Origin: Bacteroidales bacterium
GTDB lineage: Bacteria; Bacteroidota; Bacteroidia; Bacteroidales; UBA10428
Direction: 5' to 3'
Length of the DNA stretch: 12,328 bases
NCBI GenBank assembly: GCA_016926235.1
Contig: JAFGOZ010000113.1
Location: 1 to 12,328 of the forward strand
The notes below the pieces were generated by a model. The model saw nothing but the letters and a program-made list of their open reading frames with translations, searched no databases and was not told the origin of the DNA. The position numbers and the translations under genes were made by a program. This document shows positions 1 to 5,896 of this stretch, piece after piece. Each line of letters starts with the position of its first letter. The stretch's first letter is position 1.

Positions 1-93
1 GATGTCGATTTCTCAGATGTACGGGGACAGGAAAATGTGAAGCGGGCCCTTGAGGTTGCTGCGGCCGGTCACCATAATCTCATTATGTTATAA
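1..93 (+). pseudogene. comM: comM (yifB) 5' part, interrupted by the element
   Basis: Frame 1 reads [20 protein letters not shown] and continues ...AAGHHNLIM. This is the conserved stretch of ComM/YifB (Mg-chelatase subunit ChlI family AAA+ ATPase) that leads into Walker A. The native codons end at the ATG at 85-87. Element sequence then adds one Leu codon and a TAA stop at 91-93, so the host protein is cut immediately before its nucleotide-binding loop. The Walker A half lies at 12245-12328 in the same phase, so precise excision would restore the gene. In other bacteria ComM is a hexameric helicase that promotes branch migration during natural transformation (known for the family; its role in Bacteroidota is uncertain). 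The gene start lies outside the window. Confidence 0.93.
82..87 (+). other. attL core (ATTATG)
   Basis: ATTATG is the only sequence shared between the left junction (CTC-ATTATG-TTA) and the right junction (ATA-ATTATG-GTT). It covers the Ile-Met codons of ComM. A very short identity core is what large serine recombinases leave, because they need only a 2-bp matched crossover. Just inside the element lies a 13-bp palindrome, TATTAC-A-GTAATA, at 102-114, a possible extra protein-binding site. Confidence 0.85.
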
Positions 94-183
94 ACAATAT
101 ATATTACAGTAATACAATACATTAAGTTTTGTACTGAATTAAGCCGTCTGTTTATTCCCTATAAGGCCAAGCAAAGACGATAT

Positions 184-202
184 TTGGTTATTGTTTAACC
201 AA
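184..202. promoter_or_regulatory. Inverted repeat upstream of first cargo gene
   Basis: TTGGTTA-ttgtt-TAACCAA is a perfect 7-bp inverted repeat ending 15 bases before the first ATG of the cassette. Its size and position suit an operator for a dimeric regulator or a short leader hairpin. I do not see a convincing TAnnTTTG box between the left end and this gene, so the promoter is not assigned. Confidence 0.4.
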
Positions 203-217
203 TTAAAATCTAATAAA

Positions 218-967
218 ATGATGAACCGGAATCAACTTCCTGCAACAAAAAGGTCTGAGGTAGAAAAACTTACAATAAGTGAAATCACAGAACACCTTAC
301 AGAATCGGAAAAGGCAAAATTGTTAGCTGACCAATCCGAAGTCCAATTACGTCTGTTCAATATAAAAAGAGATATATACTTTATTGGAAGAATACTTTAT
401 GAAGATAAACAGTTACTTCAGCATGGCATGTTTATCAAGTGGATTGAACTTACATTTGATAATGAGCTTCCATACAGCACTGCCCATTTCTATATGAGAG
501 TTTATAAAGTCTTTAAGGACAAACCGGAAACAGTTCAATACATTCCAACAAAGTACTTGCTAATAGTTACAAGTAATGATTTCCCTGCGGAAATAATTAA
601 GCTGTTAAATGATCATAAGGACAAGATAGATAAAGTAGCATTACAGCAAATTAATGAACTATACGATTTATTCAAAAATGGTTCAATAGGAGGAGGTCAG
701 TTTCTACGTCTTGCGGAAAAACAGATTAAGTTTGGTGCGGATATTTGGAAAGGACAAGCAACGCATCGTCTTAATGCAAACATGAGACTTTCACTTTGCT
801 TTGGTGCTGGAAATATTCTTAGACGCATTAATTCATTGATAAAACAAGCACGTGATATGGCAAATATTTATCCCTATGACCCAGAAAATACTGAACACAA
901 GAAGTTATTAAGAACAATTGAACACACAATTAAAGGACTTCAAGATTTAAAAGAGGATTTTATGTGA
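218..967 (+). CDS. DUF3102-like protein (cassette gene 1)
   Basis: 249 residues from the ATG at 218. A TTG nine codons upstream at 191 is less likely because it lies inside an inverted repeat. The middle of the protein (about 45-130) has the pattern of DUF3102 proteins: a helix with IGRILYEDK, a Gly-bearing segment leading to a conserved Trp (KWIELTF, about 73-79), then an HFYMRVYK helix (about 90-97) that resembles the 'QRYMRVAE' recognition-type helix of that family. The C-terminal half is predicted helical and charged. There is no signal peptide or membrane segment, so it should be cytosolic. The gene at 1016 aligns over the same core and appears to be a diverged paralogue. DUF3102 has no settled function; DNA binding is my inference from the helix-turn-helix-like core. 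It is the first of four co-directional genes that include the TGT-like gene. Confidence 0.7.
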   Translation: MMNRNQLPATKRSEVEKLTISEITEHLTESEKAKLLADQSEVQLRLFNIKRDIYFIGRILYEDKQLLQHGMFIKWIELTFDNELPYSTAHFYMRVYKVFKDKPETVQYIPTKYLLIVTSNDFPAEIIKLLNDHKDKIDKVALQQINELYDLFKNGSIGGGQFLRLAEKQIKFGADIWKGQATHRLNANMRLSLCFGAGNILRRINSLIKQARDMANIYPYDPENTEHKKLLRTIEHTIKGLQDLKEDFM

Positions 968-976
968 TATTTGAGC

Positions 977-995
977 CTTATCTGTGATAAGTTTG
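977..995 (+). promoter_or_regulatory. Internal promoter -7 box with overlapping palindrome
   Basis: TAAGTTTG at 988-995 matches the Bacteroidota -7 consensus TAnnTTTG and would give a short leader before the ATG at 1016. It is overlapped by a perfect inverted repeat, CTTATC-tgt-GATAAG (977-991), suggesting a repressor site on the box. No TTTG lies at the usual 19-21 bp upstream spacing (the nearest, 970-973, is only 14 bp away), which lowers confidence. Confidence 0.4.
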
Positions 996-1015
996 AATAA
1001 ACAAAACTGGTTATT

Positions 1016-1789
1016 ATGGAATCACAATTTAATTTTCTGCATGAAGAAGCTAAGAGGTTAGAGGAAAAAACAACCTTTCAATTTGAAGCTCTCACAACGG
1101 ATGAAAAACTTGAGCATTTAGCTGATGTATGTACGAACAGATACAAGATTAATCAGCTTGTTGCTTTTGAAATGGGTAAAGCATTGACAATGGCAAAAAA
1201 AATTTGTCAGGAAAATCATAAATCATTTGACAAATGGCGTGCTGATAACCGCAAAAAGGGAAACTTCCGAATTTCAAGAAGCCTTGCAAATAATTTCATT
1301 CACGTCTATACTTGCTGCATCGGACAGGAAGATATAATCTTAAAGATACATTTATCAATACTATATAAAGTTTGTATGCCCAGCTTTTCTGATACGCTAA
1401 GAACATATCTATTAAGGTCGGGTGTATTGGAAGATATGAAATATCGTAAGTTTCAAAGTCTCTTGAAAGAAACTAAAAAAGTAGGATATGAAGTGTTTGA
1501 AAGTGAAACTGAAAAGATTAGCGCAGAAAAACTTGCCTTTAACCAATGTAGTTACACCATAACAAAAGCCAAAGATACATTAAGCAATTTAATTTCTGTA
1601 AAAGAGCAAATTACACGCAGAGGCTGCATAAGTAATATAGGTATAATGGATTTTAAAGAACAGATTGCAATAGATACTCCACTTGCTCGTAAAATAAACC
1701 TTCTTCTTATTGAAGCAATTGAAACAAATATTGCATCACTTAAAACTGCTATTGATGAAGCAGATAAACTATTAAATGAGAACCAATAA
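1016..1789 (+). CDS. DUF3102-like protein, paralogue (cassette gene 2)
   Basis: 257 residues and highly helical. By eye it aligns with the previous gene over the DUF3102-like core: FEMGKALTMAKKI matches IGRILYEDKQ, FDKWRADNRKKG matches the Trp segment, RSLANNFIHVY matches the AHFYMRVY helix, and LSILYKV...LRTYLLR matches KYLLIV...IIKLLND. Identity is low, so the pair is old or was acquired separately rather than a fresh duplication. No transmembrane or signal sequence is seen. The C terminus (about 215-257) is a long amphipathic helix, possibly for dimerisation. The gene is 48 bp downstream of its paralogue and 48 bp upstream of the TGT-like gene, consistent with one operon. Function is unknown; a heteromeric DNA-binding partner of gene 1 is an inference. 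Confidence 0.65.
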   Translation: MESQFNFLHEEAKRLEEKTTFQFEALTTDEKLEHLADVCTNRYKINQLVAFEMGKALTMAKKICQENHKSFDKWRADNRKKGNFRISRSLANNFIHVYTCCIGQEDIILKIHLSILYKVCMPSFSDTLRTYLLRSGVLEDMKYRKFQSLLKETKKVGYEVFESETEKISAEKLAFNQCSYTITKAKDTLSNLISVKEQITRRGCISNIGIMDFKEQIAIDTPLARKINLLLIEAIETNIASLKTAIDEADKLLNENQ

Positions 1790-1791
1790 GA

Positions 1792-1833
1792 TACAAATTT
1801 TGGACAAGTACAAATTTTAAACAAATACAAAAT
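1792..1833 (+). repeat. 17-bp-period direct repeats before TGT-like gene
   Basis: TACAAATTTT begins at 1792 and again at 1809, and TACAAAAT begins at 1826, so there are three units at an exact 17-bp period. The first two 17-mers agree at 14 of 17 positions. The array fills most of the 48-bp gap and ends five bases before the ATG at 1838. It could be an iteron-like operator or a translational control site. Direct AT-rich repeats can arise by slippage, so a function is not certain. Confidence 0.6.
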
Positions 1834-1837
1834 CTTT

Positions 1838-2539
1838 ATGAGAAGAATATGTAAACACAAACCAAAAATATTTCTTGATTCAGGTGCATTTTCTGCGCAT
1901 ATACTTGGCAAGACTATTGATATTCAGGATTATATTCGTTTTTTAAAAGATAAAGGAGACCTGTTTGATACTTATGCAAACCTTGATGTTATCAGTGTCA
2001 ACGGGTATAGTGGTAATCGTACAACGGCTGATAAAACACTACAAAACCAAAAAATAATGGAAAAAGCGGGATTGCATCCCTTGCCAGTATTTCATTATGG
2101 AGAACCCTTTGAGTTTCTTCAGTACTATTTAAATAATTATGATTACATCTGTCTTGGAGGACAATATGATTCACGACTTAGATCGTGGCTGAATGAATGC
2201 TTCTCCAAATATATATGTGATAGTAAAGGCAAGCCTATAGTAAAGGTTCATGCCTTTGGCATTTTTAAGACAGAACTGCTATTAACTTATCCCTTCTATA
2301 GTTCTGACGCAACAACATGGAGAGTGATCGGCAATAATGGTTCAATATGTGTTCCACGTAAAAAGAACGGAATCTGTGTTTATGACAAAAATCCTTACAT
2401 AATCCCAGTATCAACAAAAAATCCAAAACGGTTCAAAACAGGAAAGCATATTGACACTATAAGTTACATAGATCGTAAATATGTACTTAACTATCTTAAT
2501 GAGAAAGGTTATGTGCTGGGCAAATCAATGTTTAAATAG
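1838..2539 (+). CDS. TGT-like (DpdA-like) base-exchange enzyme
   Basis: 233 residues with the look of a compact tRNA-guanine-transglycosylase-type TIM barrel, as in phage and genomic-island DpdA proteins. FLDSGAFSA (12-20) corresponds to the TGT 'DSGGFQ' loop, with D14 as the substrate-binding/acid-base Asp. YANLDVI (46-52), PVFHYGE (83-89), YICLGG (103-108) and VHAFG (137-141) follow in barrel order. YSSDATTW (154-161) supplies D157 as candidate nucleophile, followed by GSICVPR (168-174). It lacks the long C-terminal region and zinc site of bacterial Tgt, so tRNA is not its obvious substrate. DpdA enzymes exchange guanine in DNA for a 7-deazaguanine (known for that family). No preQ0 synthesis gene is in the window, so a modified base would have to come from the host pathway. 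It may also act on another nucleic acid, or only bind. The family is fairly secure; the reaction is inferred. Confidence 0.72.
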   Translation: MRRICKHKPKIFLDSGAFSAHILGKTIDIQDYIRFLKDKGDLFDTYANLDVISVNGYSGNRTTADKTLQNQKIMEKAGLHPLPVFHYGEPFEFLQYYLNNYDYICLGGQYDSRLRSWLNECFSKYICDSKGKPIVKVHAFGIFKTELLLTYPFYSSDATTWRVIGNNGSICVPRKKNGICVYDKNPYIIPVSTKNPKRFKTGKHIDTISYIDRKYVLNYLNEKGYVLGKSMFK

Positions 2540-2555
2540 AAAACAAACAAATTGA

Positions 2556-2825
2556 ATGAAACGAACTAACAAACAGGTAGAAGTTATTATTGAAGAAGGC
2601 GTGTCAAATTCATATACACAGCGAGATGAACTCAATGTTATTTATTTCTCCGACCTCCGACATTCTCTACCATCACCACCAATAATGTACATGGGCGTTT
2701 CATCAACTGCTCACATCAAGATCTTTACAAAAGTTGATCAGAATGCGGACTTGCTCATCTCTTACTATTATGTTGATGAAGAAATCTACCAAAAACTTAA
2801 GAATTACAAAAAGCACAACTCTTAA
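2556..2825 (+). CDS. Small hypothetical protein (cassette gene 4)
   Basis: 89 residues, starting 16 bp after the TGT-like gene with an A-rich leader (AATTGAATG), so very likely cotranscribed. I do not recognise the family. The N terminus is basic (KRTNKQ), followed by beta-prone segments (VEVIIEEG, LNVIYFSD), a Pro-rich turn (SLPSPPIMYMG) and a second beta pair (HIKIFTK, LLISYYYV) before a short basic helix (QKLKNYKKHNS). This suggests a small compact alpha/beta protein with no membrane segment. It could be an accessory subunit of the upstream cassette, a function inferred from position only. Confidence 0.6.
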   Translation: MKRTNKQVEVIIEEGVSNSYTQRDELNVIYFSDLRHSLPSPPIMYMGVSSTAHIKIFTKVDQNADLLISYYYVDEEIYQKLKNYKKHNS

Positions 2826-2841
2826 AAAATGTGCTTGTTTC
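2811..2841 (+). terminator. Probable terminator of the four-gene cassette
   Basis: AAGCACA (2811-2817) and TGTGCTT (2830-2836) form a perfect 7-bp stem around a 12-base A-rich loop. It overlaps the end of the small gene and is followed by a weak T-run (GTTTCT). The U-tract is poor, so termination may be leaky. Confidence 0.45.
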
Positions 2842-2953
2842 TCGTGTGTCTGCGAACAGATAACGTGTTTAGTGGTATGTTGCTATTATTTAAAAGCTGA
2901 TGCGCTTAGAATGCATTAAAACGCTGTATCTGTGAGAGTTGATAAATTTTAGT

Positions 2954-2974
2954 ATCCGTCAGAAAAAAACGGAT
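2954..2974. other. Small hairpin in intergenic region
   Basis: ATCCGT-cagaaaaaa-ACGGAT forms a 6-bp stem with a 9-base loop. The tract after it is TCTCTTGTGTTT, only moderately T-rich. It may be a second, weaker terminator for the cassette upstream of the ion-channel promoter region. The rest of 2837-3005 shows no gene. Confidence 0.35.
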
Positions 2975-3005
2975 TCTCTTGTGTTTGTTACAAATATTTC
3001 CGACA

Positions 3006-3039
3006 TTTGATCTCAGCGGCATTTCCTGTATTATTTTTG
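3006..3039 (+). promoter_or_regulatory. Candidate Bacteroidota promoter for ion channel gene
   Basis: TATTTTTG at 3032-3039 matches the TAnnTTTG -7 consensus, with TTTG at 3006-3009 as a -33 element 22 bp upstream, slightly longer than usual. The predicted transcript would have a leader of a bit over 100 bases before the ATG at 3158. The -7 box lies between the arms of the inverted repeat at 3015-3099. Confidence 0.5.
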
Positions 3040-3099
3040 CACATGCTTGTTTTTAATAAGGACAGACATTCAGACTTCACGCGCCCAGGAGATGCCGCT
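3015..3099. repeat. 14-bp inverted repeat around the promoter -7 box
   Basis: AGCGGCATTTCCTG (3015-3028) and CAGGAGATGCCGCT (3086-3099) are reverse complements at 13 of 14 positions, separated by 57 bases that contain the TATTTTTG box. These are among the few GC-rich words in this AT-rich gap. Possible readings are a small invertible promoter, the ends of a tiny vanished insertion, or a long-stem leader structure. The -33 element lies outside the repeat, which argues somewhat against a clean inverton. Confidence 0.55.
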
Positions 3100-3157
3100 T
3101 CTTTTCTATGGCAAATGTTGAATAATGTGTCGAGATTGTTAATAAACCTATACTGAT

Positions 3158-3958
3158 ATGATTAAACGTCTTTTTTTAAATGATAATTTGATTTTGATAG
3201 TTATCATTATAAACGCTATAACGATTCTGTTTGGAGCATTTAATAATTTATCAACTGCTCAGGCAGTAATAGTAACAGCAGTTGATAATCTCATAACAGG
3301 GATTTTTATTATTGAAATGCTTATCAAGATACAACATTTTAAGTTGAAAGGTTATTTTTCGTCAGGATGGAATAGATTAGACTTTATATTGGTAATGTTA
3401 TCAATACCAGCGTTAATCTCATATATTATCAACATACCTCTGTCAGGCTTAAGTTTCTTCCTTATTTTTAGAGTATTGAGGGTTTTCAAATCATTTAGAT
3501 TCTTAAAATTCATACCTGGTATTAAGGAATTGCTATTGGGAGTTCAAAGAGCACTTAAAACTTCAATTGTCATTATTTTGGGACTTTGTATCTACATTTT
3601 TATTGTAGGTATCTTTTCAACTTATCTTTTTCAAAATATAGCTCCTGAGCATTTCAGTAGCCCAATAAATTCATTCTATTCGATTTTTAAGGTATTCACT
3701 GGTGAAGGTTGGTATGAGATCCCAGAGCAGATCGCAATGAATGCTAACAATATGATAGCCTTTTTATCAAAGTTATATTTTATTTTCGTATTAGTAACAG
3801 GTGGTATTTTTGGATTATCCCTTGTTAATTCAATTTTTGTTGAAGCTATGCTAACTGATAATACCGATGATATAGCTCAAAAAATTGATTTGCTTGAGAA
3901 GAAGCTTGATGATTATTTTGAAAAAACCAATAATCAGAGTCAAATAGAATCCAAGTAA
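3158..3958 (+). CDS. Voltage-gated cation channel, one-domain (NaChBac-like)
   Basis: 266 residues with the Ion_trans layout. S1 is about 11-30, S2 about 40-60 (E53) and S3 about 73-92 (N72, D75). S4, about 98-120, carries R105, R108, K111, R114 and K117 at perfect three-residue spacing, the voltage-sensor signature. S5 is about 133-157, the pore filter is TGEGW at 181-185, S6 about 205-230, and a coiled-coil tail (DIAQKIDLLEKKLDDYF) about 238-254, as in tetrameric bacterial sodium channels. The filter differs from the TLESW of NaChBac; an acidic GEGW ring could pass Na+ or Ca2+, but selectivity cannot be read from sequence. It acts in the inner membrane. It stands alone, with its own candidate promoter and convergent to the nuclease gene (17 bp apart), so it is cargo rather than a mobility gene. 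The classification is firm; the benefit to host or element is unknown. Confidence 0.9.
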   Translation: MIKRLFLNDNLILIVIIINAITILFGAFNNLSTAQAVIVTAVDNLITGIFIIEMLIKIQHFKLKGYFSSGWNRLDFILVMLSIPALISYIINIPLSGLSFFLIFRVLRVFKSFRFLKFIPGIKELLLGVQRALKTSIVIILGLCIYIFIVGIFSTYLFQNIAPEHFSSPINSFYSIFKVFTGEGWYEIPEQIAMNANNMIAFLSKLYFIFVLVTGGIFGLSLVNSIFVEAMLTDNTDDIAQKIDLLEKKLDDYFEKTNNQSQIESK

Positions 3959-3975
3959 AGCAAAAAGTAGATACG

Positions 3976-5073
3976 TCAAATAAATCTTTTCGCTATATCT
4001 TTTAGCTTTTCCGAATATTTAAATATGTCATCAATCGTGGTTACCTGATATTTGATTTCATTCTTGCTTTCATCGAGAAAAGCAATTTGTTTATCGGTTT
4101 CCGTTAAATACAACCTACATAGTGTATTCCTAATTGAATCGTCAATTAGAACGCTGAAAAAGCTTTGGAAATCACGATAGAAAATTCGATCGCTGGCAAT
4201 TACTGAACGCACAATTGATTTAACAATATAATATCCCTCAATTTCTTCATCCGTTGTATCTACTGTTACTTTTTTTGATTCTGGTTCAATAGGCTTAGGT
4301 TCTGATTCCTTTTCCTTGTTCAATGCCGTTTTAAGTCGCTCTGTTATTAAATCGCTTAAAAATTGTTGGATGGAAATCTTTACTATTTCCGAAAATTGCT
4401 TCATTACTTTTTCAGTAGCTCTTCCTGAATAAACCTGAAAAACAAAGTATTTTATAAACTCCTCTGATGGTTGTTTGAATTCATTATTTAAGAGCATTTT
4501 AATCTCATTAGAATATTTCAAAGTATTTGCCGTAGCCAAAATGTTGGCAGTATCAAAATAGGATTTATGAAATTTCTTAAGTTCCTCTATCTGGTTATCC
4601 TTGATTTCAACAATGTTAATATCAAGAAAAGGCTTTACATCCATTATATTGGGTTCCGATTCAGTATAAAACCGATAAATTATTCCATTTGTAAGAATAG
4701 CAAATTTCGCTTTGGTTACATTAAAATATCTTAATAGCTGGGTATCGTGTATATTTAAAGCATCTTTCCAGTGTTTACACTCTATTAAAATGATTGGCAA
4801 ATTATCCTTTAGAATTGCGTAATCCACCTTTTCCCCAACCTTTATACCAATGTCTGCCGTAAATTCAGGCATAACTTCCTGAGGATTGAAAACATCATAC
4901 CCTAGCGCACCAATAAAAGGCAATACAAAAGCATTCTTTGTAGCTTCTTCTGTGTTGGTCAAATCTTTAAACTTGTTGATTTTATCAGCAATCTGTTTTA
5001 ATTGATCTTTTAAATCCATGTCGTTTAATTTTAATTTATTAGTCTTATCAGGGGTATTGTTGAAGTCGGACAT
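3976..5073 (-). CDS. Orphan HsdR N-terminal-type (PD-(D/E)xK) nuclease
   Basis: 365 residues. The N-terminal half matches the type I restriction enzyme R-protein N-terminal domain (HSDR_N family). A helical lead with a TEEATKN segment (41-47) precedes FIGALGYDVFNPQEV (53-67), then the nuclease core: VDYAI with D84, then IECK with E98 and K100, then a QLLRYF helix (112-117) and FAILTNGIIYRFYT (124-137). All expected catalytic residues are present. There is no helicase motor, so it is not a full HsdR. A Lys/Glu/Pro-rich linker (about 250-275) leads to a second alpha/beta domain I do not recognise. Such stand-alone proteins are frequent on mobile elements and are often suspected of defence roles. 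Just upstream on the same strand is a methyltransferase stump (5110-5220), suggesting this is the surviving half of a restriction-modification unit. An alternative start is Met19. Confidence 0.82.
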   Translation of the reverse strand: MSDFNNTPDKTNKLKLNDMDLKDQLKQIADKINKFKDLTNTEEATKNAFVLPFIGALGYDVFNPQEVMPEFTADIGIKVGEKVDYAILKDNLPIILIECKHWKDALNIHDTQLLRYFNVTKAKFAILTNGIIYRFYTESEPNIMDVKPFLDINIVEIKDNQIEELKKFHKSYFDTANILATANTLKYSNEIKMLLNNEFKQPSEEFIKYFVFQVYSGRATEKVMKQFSEIVKISIQQFLSDLITERLKTALNKEKESEPKPIEPESKKVTVDTTDEEIEGYYIVKSIVRSVIASDRIFYRDFQSFFSVLIDDSIRNTLCRLYLTETDKQIAFLDESKNEIKYQVTTIDDIFKYSEKLKDIAKRFI

Positions 5074-5101
5074 AATAAGATACAGTTTAGACTGACCCTT
5101 A

Positions 5102-5109
5102 CAAACTTA
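5102..5109 (-). promoter_or_regulatory. -7 box for the orphan nuclease gene
   Basis: On the minus strand TAAGTTTG fits TAnnTTTG exactly. It starts directly after the stop codon of the methyltransferase remnant and leaves a leader of about 20 bases to the ATG at 5073. It is the same octamer as the box at 988-995. No clear TTTG -33 partner is visible. Confidence 0.5.
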
Positions 5110-5220
5110 CTAATATTTAATATTTAATCCTATTATTCCCTGCAGATGTTCAGCGTTTAGTTGTTTCAGAATATCAAGATTATCCCCGAAATAAAGCTGA
5201 TTTTTCCAACCTTTTGTCAT
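5110..5220 (-). pseudogene. DNA methyltransferase N-terminal remnant
   Basis: The minus strand encodes 36 residues starting MTKGWKNQLYFGDNLDILKQ and ending at TAG (5112-5110). WKNxLYFGDNLDILxxL is the characteristic opening of beta-class amino-methyltransferases (type III Mod-like, N6-adenine or N4-cytosine), where it directly precedes the DPPY/DPPF catalytic motif IV. Here the similarity stops after the NAEHL segment, before motif IV, and the reading frame ends. This is a truncated stump, not a working enzyme. It is co-directional with and immediately upstream of the HsdR-N-type nuclease gene, so the deletion probably fused the start of a modification gene to the region before a restriction gene. 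A small functional peptide is possible but unlikely. Confidence 0.65.
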
Positions 5221-5350
5221 AGCAAACATTTTGATTGCTAAAGTTAATCAAAAACAGTTACAACTGGTGAGGTTTTGTCAGCACTTGACGGAGAAGACGA
5301 ACACGTTTTCAACCATAGAAGAAGATTAATGTATTTGATTAGTTAACGTA

Positions 5351-5397
5351 TCATTTTGCAATAAAATGATGATCTGCAATAAGACTGTAATAAAATG
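5351..5397. promoter_or_regulatory. Inverted and direct repeats, possible XRE operator
   Basis: TCATTTT-gcaat-AAAATGA (5351-5369) is a perfect 7-bp inverted repeat. Overlapping it are three related words: TGCAATAAAATG (5357), TGCAATAAGAC (5375) and TGTAATAAAATG (5386). The cluster sits about 75 bp before the candidate XRE promoter and could bind that regulator. Confidence 0.4.
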
Positions 5398-5471
5398 TTT
5401 TAAACTATTAAAAATAAGCACCTTATAAATCAATAAGATAGCTTTTTAGCCTAAAAATTTATTAGAAATCC

Positions 5472-5503
5472 TTGTTCTATTTCGTATAATTCCTTTATAC
5501 TTG
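5472..5503 (+). promoter_or_regulatory. Candidate promoter for the XRE gene
   Basis: TTG (5472-5474) and TATACTTG (5496-5503) are 21 bp apart. The -7 box differs from TAnnTTTG by one base. Transcription would start at about 5509, giving an almost leaderless message for the ATG at 5515 and a 17-base leader for the in-frame ATG at 5527. Confidence 0.45.
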
Positions 5504-5514
5504 GAATATATCTT

Positions 5515-5841
5515 ATGCGATTGGTTATGAGATCATTAAGGGAAACACGAAAAAAACTTGGATTCACTCAAACTGAGCTTGCAAAAATTACTAGCACTCC
5601 GCAATCTTATTTGTCAGAAATAGAGAGAGGCAAGAACAAACCATCTTTAAAAACAAAGGAAAGAATTGAGGGGGCTGTTGGTAAGATTGATTGGATTGAA
5701 ACCAGCGGTATGAACCTGCGCAGTTCTAATTATTATACGGCTGAAAAGTATTTCACTAAGCTTATGCAGACATATTTAAGTCTGACAGGTGTTGAAAGAA
5801 GTGAAATTAAAAATCTCGTAAAAAAGTATTTCAAAAAGTGA
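5515..5841 (+). CDS. XRE-family helix-turn-helix regulator
   Basis: 108 residues. The N-terminal 60 form a canonical HTH_3 domain: LRETRKKLGFTQTELAKITSTPQSYLSEIERGKNKPSL, with the recognition helix around QSYLSEIERG. The C-terminal 45 residues are basic and helical, ending KNLVKKYFKK, perhaps for dimerisation. There is no peptidase or sensor domain. The start could be Met1 (5515) or Met5 (5527); the candidate promoter favours the second. It opens the rightward block of phage/plasmid-like genes and is divergent from the nuclease, so it probably regulates its own operon and perhaps the nuclease. A restriction-controller (C-protein) role is possible given the methyltransferase stump nearby, but a phage-type repressor fits equally well. 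Confidence 0.85.
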   Translation: MRLVMRSLRETRKKLGFTQTELAKITSTPQSYLSEIERGKNKPSLKTKERIEGAVGKIDWIETSGMNLRSSNYYTAEKYFTKLMQTYLSLTGVERSEIKNLVKKYFKK

Positions 5842-5896
5842 ACTTAAAAATGATGAAGATGACAAAAACAGTAAAAACCCATTAATCCATAAAATC

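Larger units (their letters stand above)
5074..5514. other. Divergent intergenic region (nuclease / XRE regulator)
   Basis: 441 bases separate the minus-strand nuclease from the plus-strand XRE gene. Going rightward it holds the nuclease -7 box, the methyltransferase stump, a stretch (about 5235-5345) with short open frames in both directions but no recognisable gene, the hairpin/repeat cluster at 5351-5397, and a candidate promoter for the regulator. It looks like a scar of gene loss plus a control region. Confidence 0.6.

Noticed and set aside
1792..1833. Direct repeats considered as a CRISPR array
   Set aside because: The units are contiguous 17-mers without spacers, and there is no cas gene in the window.
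2734..2919. 61-codon frame overlapping the small gene at 2556-2825
   Set aside because: Alternative frame of a co-directional gene, running through the terminator hairpin; no leader of its own.
5235..5345. Short plus-strand frame reading ...TVTTGEVLSALDGEDEHVFN...
   Set aside because: It looks somewhat protein-like but has no usable start and is under 40 codons; I cannot name a family. It could be another gene-loss scar.
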